Positions 56,545 through 64,000 of a stretch of DNA of 64,000 bases are shown here, one piece after another (position 1 is the first letter of the stretch; each line of letters opens with the position of its first letter). Source of the DNA: an uncultured Roseobacter sp. GTDB taxonomy: Bacteria > Pseudomonadota > Alphaproteobacteria > Rhodobacterales > Rhodobacteraceae. The stretch is from NCBI RefSeq assembly GCF_947491795.1, contig NZ_CANLKW010000002.1, positions 236,001 through 300,000 on the forward strand, read 5' to 3'. The notes beneath the pieces are model-generated. The model saw nothing but the letters and a program-made list of their open reading frames with translations. It had not been told where the DNA came from and ran no database searches. Both the position numbers and the translations under genes were made by a program.

Positions 56545-57111
56545 ATGCGATATCAGATCAGCGGAAAACAAATCGACATTGGTGAGGCCCTGCAAACCCA
56601 CGTCAAAGAAGAACTTGGCGTGTCCGTAAAGAAATATGCAGAGCGTCCGACAGAAGCCGTCGTGGTGTTTTCCAGATCAGCGCATGAATACGTCTGTGAA
56701 GCGACAGTGCATCTGTCTACCGGTCTGACGGCGCAGGCAAAGGCGCATCAGACAGAAATCTACGCCGCCTTTGACGCCTGTTGCGAAAAAATGGAAAAAC
56801 AACTCCGCCGCTACAAGCGCAGGTTGAAAGATCATCATAAAGATCGGTCAGAACCGGTTGAAATTTACGGTGGCTCCTCATATATCCTCGCTTCAGAAAC
56901 CGACTCGGAAGAAAATGAGCCGGAGACACTGCAGCCCATGATCGTGGCCGAGATGGAAACCAAAATCCCATCTCTCTCTGTCGGAGAAGCCGTGATGCAG
57001 ATGGAGATTGCAGGTGCTCCTGTCCTTGTTTTCCGCAATGAGAGCAAAAAGGGATTGAACGTCGTATACCGCCGCGAGGACGGCAACATCGGATGGATCG
57101 ACCCTCAGTAG
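56545..57111 (+). CDS. hpf: Ribosome hibernation promoting factor (long form)
   Basis: A 188-residue long-form HPF that pairs inactive 70S ribosomes into 100S dimers. The N-terminal S30AE domain (about 1-100) is followed by an acidic linker (ETDSEENEPETL) and a C-terminal dimerisation domain (about 130-188, PVLVFRNESKKGLNVVYRRE). A GAAGGAG site lies just before the ATG. It has its own leader and precedes ptsN by 44 bases. Confidence 0.95.
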   Translation: MRYQISGKQIDIGEALQTHVKEELGVSVKKYAERPTEAVVVFSRSAHEYVCEATVHLSTGLTAQAKAHQTEIYAAFDACCEKMEKQLRRYKRRLKDHHKDRSEPVEIYGGSSYILASETDSEENEPETLQPMIVAEMETKIPSLSVGEAVMQMEIAGAPVLVFRNESKKGLNVVYRREDGNIGWIDPQ

Positions 57112-57155
57112 GATAAACCCGCGCGGGAAACCCGGGCATAGCATGTGCGAGCTTT

Positions 57156-57620
57156 ATGGATTTTGAGACCCTCCTTAAACCGGAGGCCGTGAAAGTTTTA
57201 ACCTCGGCCTCCAGTAAAAAGCGTCTGATGCAGGATCTCGGTGATCTTGCCGAGCAGGCTTATGGCCTGCCATCCGCAGAGATTCTGGACGCGCTTCTGG
57301 CGCGTGAGGCACTTGGCCCAACAGGTGTTGGGTATGGTGTGGCGCTGCCGCACGCCCGCACATCCCGGATCGACTCTGTGGTGGGTGTTTTCGTCCTTCT
57401 GGACAAGCCCATCGACTTCAATTCCGTCGACCGGCAGCCTGTGGACATCGCCTTTGGCCTGCTGGCGCCCGAAGACGCAGGTGTGGAACATCTCAAGGCA
57501 CTCGCCCTGGTCTCGCGCACACTGCGTAATCCTGGGATCTGTGCAAAGCTGCGTGCCAATCCGAACCCGGCAACGCTCTTTACAATTCTGACGTCAAACG
57601 AGGCTGATCAGGCTGCCTGA
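57156..57620 (+). CDS. ptsN: Nitrogen PTS EIIA protein PtsN
   Basis: A 154-residue EIIA-Ntr protein, a regulatory phosphocarrier linked to nitrogen and potassium homeostasis. The phosphorylated His66 is in GVALPHAR. No PTS sugar permease is nearby, which fits a purely regulatory role. The start codon used is ATG at 57156. It closes the hpf-ptsN pair, often found behind lptB-rpoN. Confidence 0.95.
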   Translation: MDFETLLKPEAVKVLTSASSKKRLMQDLGDLAEQAYGLPSAEILDALLAREALGPTGVGYGVALPHARTSRIDSVVGVFVLLDKPIDFNSVDRQPVDIAFGLLAPEDAGVEHLKALALVSRTLRNPGICAKLRANPNPATLFTILTSNEADQAA

Positions 57621-58181
57621 CGGCTTGCACGCTTGGAAATCAAGACTCAGACAGTCTGGCGCATGTGCGGCAGGGCTATCCGGCGCGATTTCTGCGTGTC
57701 AGACATCCTGCGAAAACCAGTGCCGCTGCTGAAACATCGCGTGCCGGTTCGGGGTGCGGCGTTGGTTCCTGAAAAGCGGCCGGCATTGATGGGCGCGAAT
57801 ACACGCTGAGATACCCGGAAGACAAGACAGACAACCGCGCACGGCCAGGCTCCACAATGCAGGAAAGGGCGGTGCCGCCAACCGGACCAGTGCACCATCA
57901 TCGTCATCGCTGCCCTTAAACAGGGAATGATCCACACCCGGCCCACGGTGGTGCTTCGAGAATCAGGGCAATCTGAGCATTGAGTTGCGCGCCGCGCAGA
58001 CAGGCTCATCACCCGGAGGAATCTGTTCTGTCTGTTCTTGTGTGCGCCGTAGGCCTGTCAGAAGCCAAATACCCGCCACTGCCGCTTATTGCGCAACAGG
58101 CCAGGTATACATCGGGCCGGAACCGACCGGCCTGACACCCTATACCCCTCTGATCAGGACCGCATGGGGCCTCTGCAAAGG
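57621..58181. other. 560-base stretch with no recognisable gene
   Basis: I see no convincing gene here. Open frames exist on both strands (for example 57647-58012 minus and 57985-58194 plus), but none has a good ribosome site or a recognised motif, and their compositions are rich in Cys, His and Arg as in out-of-frame translation. The region may hold decayed coding sequence. It separates the plus-strand hpf-ptsN genes from the minus-strand galE. Confidence 0.5.
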
Positions 58182-59165
58182 TTACTTTTCATAGTGCCCG
58201 CTTTGATGCCAGCGCCAGGCGTCTGTAATCATCGTGTCCAGTGTGGAGCGCGACGGCGTCCAGCCCAACTCGCTCTCTGCCCGGGTTGAGCCTGACACCA
58301 GCCGGGTGCAATCACCCGGACGACGGTCGCCCTCTTTGAACGGCACCGGTCTGTTGGTGACGCTGCGGCTGTGGTCCATCACCTCGCGCACCGAGAAACC
58401 ACTGCCCGTGCCCAGGTTGAACACGCGTGACCCCTTGCCGTCCTGCAGCCATTTCAGCCCCAGAACATGGGCATCCACCAGATCGCAAACATGCACATAG
58501 TCGCGGATGCATGTGCCGTCCGGTGTATCATAGTCTGTCCCAAAAATCGTCAGCGCGTCGCGCTTGCCATCAATGGCGTCCAGCAACAGCGGGATCAGAT
58601 GCGTCTCTGGCTGGTGGAACTCTCCCACCTCGCCCTCAGGGTCCGCACCGGCGACGTTGAAATATCTGAAGATCACATGACTGAGGCCAAAAGCCACCTC
58701 ATAATCACGCAGAATATCCTCGATTGCGCGTTTGGATGCACCATAGGCATTGATCGGATGCTGAGCGCTGTTCTCGTCCAGAACCACGTTATCCTGATCG
58801 CCATAGGTCGCGCAGGTCGAGGAAAATACAAAGTTGCGGCACCCTGCGCTGGTCGCAGCCTCAATCAGATTGAGGGAGCCCTGAACGTTGTTGCGCCAGT
58901 AGAGCCCAGGTTCTTTCATGCTCTCGCCAACCTGGCTCAGCGCGGCAAAATGCATAACAGCCTCGGGCTGCCACTTTGCAAACACTTCTTCCAGACGCGC
59001 GGGATCCAGCAGATCGCCCTGCTCGAACGGACCAAACCGGACAGCATCCTGCCATCCGGTCACGAGGTTATCAAAGGTAACCGGCGTAAAGCCCGCCGTT
59101 TTCAGAGCCTTGCAGGCGTGCGAGCCGATATAGCCCGCGCCGCCCGTCACCAGAACGTTGGTCAT
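58182..59165 (-). CDS. galE: UDP-glucose 4-epimerase
   Basis: Interconverts UDP-glucose and UDP-galactose for surface polysaccharides. The 327-residue short-chain dehydrogenase-type enzyme has GGAGYIGSH for NAD binding, Ser-Thr in FSSTCATYG and the Tyr-Lys pair in YGASKRAIED. It follows galU by 13 bases on the same strand, so the two likely work together to supply UDP-galactose. Confidence 0.95.
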   Translation of the reverse strand: MTNVLVTGGAGYIGSHACKALKTAGFTPVTFDNLVTGWQDAVRFGPFEQGDLLDPARLEEVFAKWQPEAVMHFAALSQVGESMKEPGLYWRNNVQGSLNLIEAATSAGCRNFVFSSTCATYGDQDNVVLDENSAQHPINAYGASKRAIEDILRDYEVAFGLSHVIFRYFNVAGADPEGEVGEFHQPETHLIPLLLDAIDGKRDALTIFGTDYDTPDGTCIRDYVHVCDLVDAHVLGLKWLQDGKGSRVFNLGTGSGFSVREVMDHSRSVTNRPVPFKEGDRRPGDCTRLVSGSTRAESELGWTPSRSTLDTMITDAWRWHQSGHYEK

Positions 59166-59178
59166 GAATGTCGTCGCC

Positions 59179-60072
59179 TTATTCTGCCGCTTTGCCCATC
59201 GTCACGATGTCATGCAGGTAAGCCGACAGATCATCATGCAGCTCTTCGCGGGCAAGACCAAAAGCGACTGTTGCCTGAAGGAACCCGGATTTTGAGCCGC
59301 AGTCAAAACGCTGACCCGCAAAACGGTATCCGTAGACGCCATTTTCATTTTCGATCTCGCGGGCAATTGCGTCCGTCAGCTGGATTTCACCACCGGCACC
59401 CGACTTGATCTTTTGCAGGTTGGTCAGAACGGATGGCGACAGAATATACCGGCCGATCACAGCAAGGTTTGAGGGAGCCTGACCCGCGGGCGGTTTTTCG
59501 ACCATGCCCTGCACACGCACCATGGCGCCCATATCCTCGGACACATCAAGCATGCCGTAGGACGAGGTTTTCTCGGGCGCAACTTCCATTGCGGCAACCA
59601 TGTTGCCACCGGTTTCGGCGTAGGCCTCGACCATTTGCTGCAGACAGGGTTTGTCCGCGGCGATCACATCATCGGGCAGAATTACCGCAAAGGGCTCGTC
59701 CGCGATCAGACGGCGCGCGCACCATACAGCGTGACCAAGGCCAAGCGCCTTGTGCTGGCGGATATAAGCAATTGCACCGCTTTCCATGTTGGTGGATTCC
59801 AGCGTCTCAAGAAGCTGGTTTTTCCCTTTGCGGCGCAGTTCTTCCTCGAGCTGGGGCGCGTGGTCAAAATAGTCCTCCAGCGCACCTTTGCCCCGGGACG
59901 TCACAAAGATGAATTCCTTGATTCCTGCCGCACGCGCCTCGTCGATCGCATATTGGATCAGGGGCCGGTCCACCAGGGTCATGATCTCCTTGGGGACGGA
60001 TTTGGTCGCGGGCAAAAAACGCGTTCCCAGTCCTGCAACCGGAAAGATCGCTTTCGTTACCTTACGTTTCAT
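59179..60072 (-). CDS. galU: UTP-glucose-1-phosphate uridylyltransferase
   Basis: Makes UDP-glucose from UTP and glucose 1-phosphate. The ATG at 60072 (GAGGA nine bases upstream) gives 297 residues, the usual size; an upstream codon at 60102 is unlikely. Motifs are PVAGLGTRFLPATKSVPKE at the N-terminus and VEKPPAGQAPSNLAVIGRYI. A 200-base gap separates it from kdsB; the sequence TATAGT about 40 bases upstream may be its -10 box. Confidence 0.95.
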   Translation of the reverse strand: MKRKVTKAIFPVAGLGTRFLPATKSVPKEIMTLVDRPLIQYAIDEARAAGIKEFIFVTSRGKGALEDYFDHAPQLEEELRRKGKNQLLETLESTNMESGAIAYIRQHKALGLGHAVWCARRLIADEPFAVILPDDVIAADKPCLQQMVEAYAETGGNMVAAMEVAPEKTSSYGMLDVSEDMGAMVRVQGMVEKPPAGQAPSNLAVIGRYILSPSVLTNLQKIKSGAGGEIQLTDAIAREIENENGVYGYRFAGQRFDCGSKSGFLQATVAFGLAREELHDDLSAYLHDIVTMGKAAE

Positions 60073-60286
60073 TACTCTATTCCTCACAACATGTGGTGAC
60101 ACTATATCACAGTTTGCCCGTCTTTCGACTGTGGTTGATTCAGTTCATCATTAACGAACAGATATGACACTCTGAGAACAGTCACCCCGGCAAATGCAGT
60201 ATTGTCTTTCCTGAGCACTATAACGCCGGCCTGGGCATAATTATGGCAATCTCCCGCCGGTTTTGAACAATATGCCCCTGAATGGG

Positions 60287-61090
60287 TCAGTCCACGCCCA
60301 TATCCTGCATCATTTTTTCCAGTCTGGGCACGTCTTCAGGGTTGTTGAGCTCCCAGAACTGACGGTCCCGCGCGGATACTTCAACACAGAGCACATGGCG
60401 CCCGTTTTCCATGAATCGCAGCTGTTCCAGCCCTTCGAGCTTTTCCAGCGGTCCGCTGGTCCACGTGGGATAGGCCGCCAGCGCGTCCGGACGGTAGGCA
60501 TAGACGCCCACATGATGGAAAACCGGCGTGTCCGTTTCGGTGCCGGTCCAGTTTCGGCCCGTATAGGGAATCACTTCCTTGGAAAAATAGAGCGCCTGTT
60601 TGTCCTGCCCGAAGACGGCAGTTGTGCCGCCGACCCGCCCTGCCTGACGGTCCTCCAGAAATCCACGCAGGGTCGCACCATCACAGCGCAGAACCGGTGT
60701 GGCGATTTCCGCATCCGGTGCGGCACGCAGCCCTGCGATCAGATCCTCGACGAACCAGTGCGGCGTCAGCGGGGCATCGCCCTGCAGGTTGACGACGATC
60801 TCATAGCCACCGCCCAGCTTTTCATGCGCTTCGGCGCATCGCTCGGTGCCATTTTCACATTTCTCTGATGTCATGACGACGTCGGCGCCGAATTTTTCGC
60901 AGGCCGTTCGGATACGGTCATCATCGGTTGCTACCACAACCCGGTCGACACCGGATACGGAGGTGGCCGCCAGCCAGCTGCGTTCGATCAGGCTGCGCCC
61001 CTCGCCGGAGGCCCCGCGCAGGACAGCCAGTGGTTTGCCGGGATACCGTGAGGACGCATAGCGTGCGGGGATGACGATCAGGACAGACAT
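60287..61090 (-). CDS. kdsB: CMP-Kdo synthetase
   Basis: Activates Kdo as CMP-Kdo for lipid A inner-core assembly. The 267-residue protein has PARYASSRYPGKPLA near the N-terminus, VVNLQGDAPLTP for the nucleotide site and HHVGVYAYR near the C-terminus. It complements kdsD in this window. Its start shares one base with the cysQ stop. Confidence 0.95.
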   Translation of the reverse strand: MSVLIVIPARYASSRYPGKPLAVLRGASGEGRSLIERSWLAATSVSGVDRVVVATDDDRIRTACEKFGADVVMTSEKCENGTERCAEAHEKLGGGYEIVVNLQGDAPLTPHWFVEDLIAGLRAAPDAEIATPVLRCDGATLRGFLEDRQAGRVGGTTAVFGQDKQALYFSKEVIPYTGRNWTGTETDTPVFHHVGVYAYRPDALAAYPTWTSGPLEKLEGLEQLRFMENGRHVLCVEVSARDRQFWELNNPEDVPRLEKMMQDMGVD

Positions 61091-61887
61091 CAGGCTTTCC
61101 TGAGCGCAACACCGGGCGCTGCGGCGATAAAGAACGGGTTGGCATACCCTTCCTTGCCATAAGTCAGCGGCGTGTGGTCATCGAAACGGACAACTGATCC
61201 GCCCGCACCGCGCAGAACGGCATCTCCCGCAGCGGTGTCCCATTCCATCGTCCGGCCAAGGCGCGGGTAAAGATCGGCCTCACCCGTCGCAACCAGACAA
61301 AACTTGAGCGAGCTGCCCGCGCTGGTCATATCCCGCACACTGTATTTGCCGATGTAATCGTCTGTTGCCTGATCCCGGTGCGATTTCGAAGCAACGACCA
61401 TCAGCGCCGCGTTATCCGGTTCAGAGACTGATATCGGCGTCAGATCGCCCACCTGATCAAGTGCCAGCGCGCCTGTCTCCTCGACCGCCCGGCCGGTGTG
61501 ATCGGTGTAGAACATACGCCCCTTTGCGGGCGCATAAACCACACCACGTGTGGGCACGCCCTGTTCCACCAGCGCGATGTTCACCGTGAAATCACCACGC
61601 CGGTTGATGAATTCTTTGGTCCCATCCAGCGGGTCAACGATCAGAAAGGTGTTACCGGTTTTGCTGTGGGTTTCCGCCTGTTCTTCGGTGACCAGCAGCA
61701 CATCAGGGAAAGACGCCCTCAGCCCGGCAGAGATAATGGCATCGGCGGCCTCGTCTGCCTCTGTGACGGGGCTGGCATCAGATTTGACCTTCACGTCAAA
61801 GTCGTCCGCTTCGTAGATCTCCATGATGCGGGCGCCACCCACCAGCGCCAATCTGCGCATTTCTGATGCTAACAGGCTGTAATCCAT
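61090..61887 (-). CDS. cysQ: 3'(2'),5'-bisphosphate nucleotidase CysQ
   Basis: Removes the 3' phosphate of PAP, a by-product of sulfate assimilation. The 265-residue inositol-monophosphatase-fold enzyme has VTEEQAE, the metal motif IVDPLDGTKEF and the later WDTAAGDAVLRGAGG. It is the first gene of the cysQ-kdsB pair and is divergent from the ABC permease gene. Confidence 0.94.
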   Translation of the reverse strand: MDYSLLASEMRRLALVGGARIMEIYEADDFDVKVKSDASPVTEADEAADAIISAGLRASFPDVLLVTEEQAETHSKTGNTFLIVDPLDGTKEFINRRGDFTVNIALVEQGVPTRGVVYAPAKGRMFYTDHTGRAVEETGALALDQVGDLTPISVSEPDNAALMVVASKSHRDQATDDYIGKYSVRDMTSAGSSLKFCLVATGEADLYPRLGRTMEWDTAAGDAVLRGAGGSVVRFDDHTPLTYGKEGYANPFFIAAAPGVALRKA

Positions 61888-62006
61888 ACACTTTGTTCCC
61901 GAACCGGCTTTTGTTGATCAAAACGATAATGCCCCTTATGCTGCCAGCCAGACGGAACAGCAAGAAATCCGTGAAGAACTGCCCAACAACACGAGGCCCG
62001 GCAGAC

Positions 62007-62831
62007 ATGTTTCAGGCATCAGACAAACGCCAGGGCGCTTTTGCGTCCGCATTTACGATCCTTGCGCTGATCTATCATTCCGTTGTGCGGTCAGTGCGGA
62101 AAACACATACTAACGCGTTTCTGGCCATAGGGATCAACCTGCTGCAGGCTGTGATCTTTGTCGTCGCCTTCTACGCGATGTTTTCCATTCTCGGGATGAA
62201 GGGCATGGCCGTTCGCGGCGATTTCCTGCTTTATATTATGTCCGGTGTCTTTTTGTTCATGACCCATACCAAGGCGATGGGAGCGGTCGTGGCCTCAGAG
62301 GGCCCGGCGAGCCCGATGATGCAGCACGCGCCGATGAACACAATCATCGCAATTGCATCCGCCGCACTGGGATCGCTTTACATCCAGGTCCTGTCGATGG
62401 CTGTGATCCTGTTTGTCTATCATGTGGCCTGGACACCCATCAGCATCGAAGACCCGTTTGCGGCCTTTGCCATGTTCATGCTGGCCTGGTTTACCGGTGT
62501 CGCCATCGGTCTGGTACTGCTCGCGCTCAAGCCCTGGATGCCGCAGTTTGTCACCATCTTCAACACCATCTATCAGCGCGCCAATATGATCGCCTCGGGC
62601 AAGATGTTCGTGGCCAATGTCATGCCCGGATACATGCTGGCCATGTTCGACTGGAACCCACTGTTTCACTGCATCGATCAGGCGCGGGGTTATATTTTTC
62701 TCAATTATGTCCCGCGTTATACGAACTGGGAATATGCCGTGATCGTCGGCCTCATACTGGTCATGATTGGCCTGATGGGCGAGTTTTACACCCGGCGTCA
62801 CGCATCAATCAGCTGGAGCGCGCGTCGCTGA
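62007..62831 (+). CDS. ABC-2 type permease, polysaccharide export class
   Basis: A 274-residue inner-membrane protein with about six helices of the ABC-2/KpsM-RfbA type, used to export capsule or O-antigen chains. The ATG at 62007 follows a GAGG site; an open frame continues upstream but overlaps the cysQ promoter. No matching ATPase is adjacent in the window. Its 3' end overlaps the convergent next gene by 27 bases. Confidence 0.82.
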   Translation: MFQASDKRQGAFASAFTILALIYHSVVRSVRKTHTNAFLAIGINLLQAVIFVVAFYAMFSILGMKGMAVRGDFLLYIMSGVFLFMTHTKAMGAVVASEGPASPMMQHAPMNTIIAIASAALGSLYIQVLSMAVILFVYHVAWTPISIEDPFAAFAMFMLAWFTGVAIGLVLLALKPWMPQFVTIFNTIYQRANMIASGKMFVANVMPGYMLAMFDWNPLFHCIDQARGYIFLNYVPRYTNWEYAVIVGLILVMIGLMGEFYTRRHASISWSARR

Positions 62832-63800
62832 CCCGGGGCTGCCGGTTCTGGCAGACATCCATTTCGCGATCATTCCGTGTTGCACGTTGGCCTGGGCTGC
62901 GACGCGATAAAAGCCGATAAGTTCCCGCAAAGGCGATGAAATCCGGTCAAAGCCGGACAGAAACGCCACGATCACACCCAGCTGAACCTCGCCCTGCATG
63001 ACAAGATAGCCGCCGAATAGCAGGACGGTGATCGGTCCCAGCGCATTTAGCAGATTGAGCAAAGATTTCAGAAGGAATTTCAATACAAAGTAACGCATGC
63101 GGTTGCCAAAGATGTCATCCAGAATGCCCTTGCCGGTGTCCTCTATTTCCGAGCCTTTCCCGGATATCGTATCACCCAGATCGCGCAGCATCCTGACCCG
63201 TTCTTCGATGAGAATGTTCAGCCGCTTCTGAAGAAACGGGGTGAGAAGCACCTGCGGGATAAGAAATGCGAGAGCAAAGATTGCGATTTTCGGTTCTACA
63301 ACGAACATATAAGCGGCAACACCGATGAGCATTGCGGCATTCGCACAGGCACCGGAGAGACCTTCGCCCACGAAGCCACCCAGTTTTTCTACCTCTGCGC
63401 CAACAATGGAGACCGCTCGTCCGGAACCATCCCCGGAGTCTGTTTTGTCTTTTTCATAGAGTGTCAGTAAGTGCCGGCGGGTGTACAGCGTCGCACTCTC
63501 TGTCAGCCATGACTGATACATCCACAGCGCGTATTTTACAGCCTGGTGCAGCAGTATAATACCGGCATATGCCGCACCAAAGGTTACCAGGCGGGACACA
63601 TCCCGGGTCTCAACAACTTCGTTCACGATGCGGCGCTGCAGCTCCAGTGGGATCAGGTTCAGGACAGCCACGAGAACAGCCAGCAGACACACCGCGGGCT
63701 GGTGCCATTCACTCATCCTCCAGACATAAACCATCAGAGAATGGGCAGCCGTATCATCTCCGGTACGCGTGATACTGCGCGGCTTTGCGCTGAGCTTCAT
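62805..63800 (-). CDS. ABC exporter transmembrane domain protein without ATPase domain
   Basis: A 331-residue protein matching only the membrane half of a type I ABC exporter, with about six helices (about 30-50, 65-90, 140-165, 170-190 and two between 250 and 300). It stops with a Pro/Ala tail just where a nucleotide-binding domain would normally begin. I chose the ATG at 63800 over a GTG at 63851. It converges on the ABC-2 permease gene with a 27-base overlap. It may pair with a separately encoded ATPase or be a truncated gene. Confidence 0.75.
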   Translation of the reverse strand: MKLSAKPRSITRTGDDTAAHSLMVYVWRMSEWHQPAVCLLAVLVAVLNLIPLELQRRIVNEVVETRDVSRLVTFGAAYAGIILLHQAVKYALWMYQSWLTESATLYTRRHLLTLYEKDKTDSGDGSGRAVSIVGAEVEKLGGFVGEGLSGACANAAMLIGVAAYMFVVEPKIAIFALAFLIPQVLLTPFLQKRLNILIEERVRMLRDLGDTISGKGSEIEDTGKGILDDIFGNRMRYFVLKFLLKSLLNLLNALGPITVLLFGGYLVMQGEVQLGVIVAFLSGFDRISSPLRELIGFYRVAAQANVQHGMIAKWMSARTGSPGSATRAPAD

Positions 63801-63908
63801 TTCGAACTTACTTCCCCTGCCTGGCCTTCTTTTGTACGCGCCGGATGCCACAGCACAAGTCGACGTCAGCCATTTGCATAACTTAGTGAACGGCCCGCAA
63901 GTTCCGCA

Positions 63909-64000
63909 CTATGTCACGACGCGCAGCGTCAGGTTCAGCCGGCCACCGTTTTCCAGCAGCGACGACGAACCAAAGCGGATACGATCCACACCGTGATACG
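63909..64000 (-). CDS. AlkB-like 2-oxoglutarate dioxygenase, C-terminal end only
   Basis: The last 29 codons of a minus-strand gene that runs in from beyond the window. They read YHGVDRIRFGSSSLL then ENGGRLNLTLRVVT. This matches the AlkB C-terminal pattern: the metal His in YHG and the 2-oxoglutarate Arg residues near NLTLR. AlkB proteins remove alkyl damage from DNA or RNA. It would precede the ABC exporter gene, about 110 bases away. Confidence 0.75.
   Translation of the reverse strand, partial: YHGVDRIRFGSSSLLENGGRLNLTLRVVT

Noticed and set aside
58025..58045. GTTC...GTTC pair resembling a LexA box
   Set aside because: Spacing is five bases, not seven, and no SOS gene follows.
60103..60125. 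GTGA...TCAC inverted repeat upstream of galU as an operator
   Set aside because: Arms are only four bases and overlap a likely -10 box; not distinct from chance.

Overview
The window is a GC-rich, densely coded chromosomal segment of an alphaproteobacterium. Gene content and local order point to the Rhodobacterales (roseobacter group). Supporting signs are the gpmI-envC-ctpA block, the rnd-kdsD-lptCAB-hpf-ptsN block without rpoN, a DnaE2 polymerase, DUF1203 and DUF1285 proteins, and a GTTC-type SOS box. I cannot name the genus. No rRNA, tRNA, CRISPR array, phage or insertion sequence was seen. Most genes sit in tight operons with 4-base start/stop overlaps.

Layout, 1-32 kb. The window opens inside ilvD (branched-chain amino acids). 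A minus-strand block follows: gpmI, an EnvC-like murein hydrolase activator, the ctpA protease, and an orphan SOS-type dnaE2. Next come small conserved proteins, polA, a degenerate hydroxypyruvate-isomerase-like barrel and a DUF1285 protein. A five-gene run from 14.6 to 23.7 kb carries MoxR ATPase, DUF58, two large membrane proteins (BatA/DUF4159 type) and, after a gap, a hybrid histidine kinase. Then come yaaA, recQ, yggT, a UMF1-type MFS carrier, mepA, a phytase/esterase-like protein and a queuosine precursor transporter. At 31.0-31.25 kb lies a compact element with an 18-codon ORF, an unusually long Shine-Dalgarno, a downstream anti-SD and a duplicated terminator. After it come a VOC protein, arfB and a DMT exporter.

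Layout, 33-44 kb. A single large sugar or polyol operon begins behind two LacI-type operators. It encodes a binding protein, two permeases, a 62-residue membrane protein, two different ATPases, a fused DhaK-DhaL kinase, a LacI regulator, a TIM-barrel isomerase/epimerase and a Gfo/Idh/MocA oxidoreductase. Together these could import, isomerise or oxidise, and phosphorylate a short or branched sugar. The substrate is not identified from sequence.

Layout, 44-64 kb. A lone PAS protein precedes a phenylacetate operon (thiolase, paaABCDE, paaZ, paaX) that epoxidises phenylacetyl-CoA and opens the ring. An envelope block follows: an RNase D-like exonuclease, kdsD and lptC-lptA-lptB (Kdo synthesis and LPS transport), then hpf and ptsN. 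A 560-base stretch with no recognisable gene separates this from galE, galU, kdsB and cysQ on the minus strand (nucleotide sugars and Kdo activation). The end of the window holds a polysaccharide-export-type ABC-2 permease, a transmembrane-only ABC exporter protein, and the last codons of an AlkB-like gene that runs off the end.
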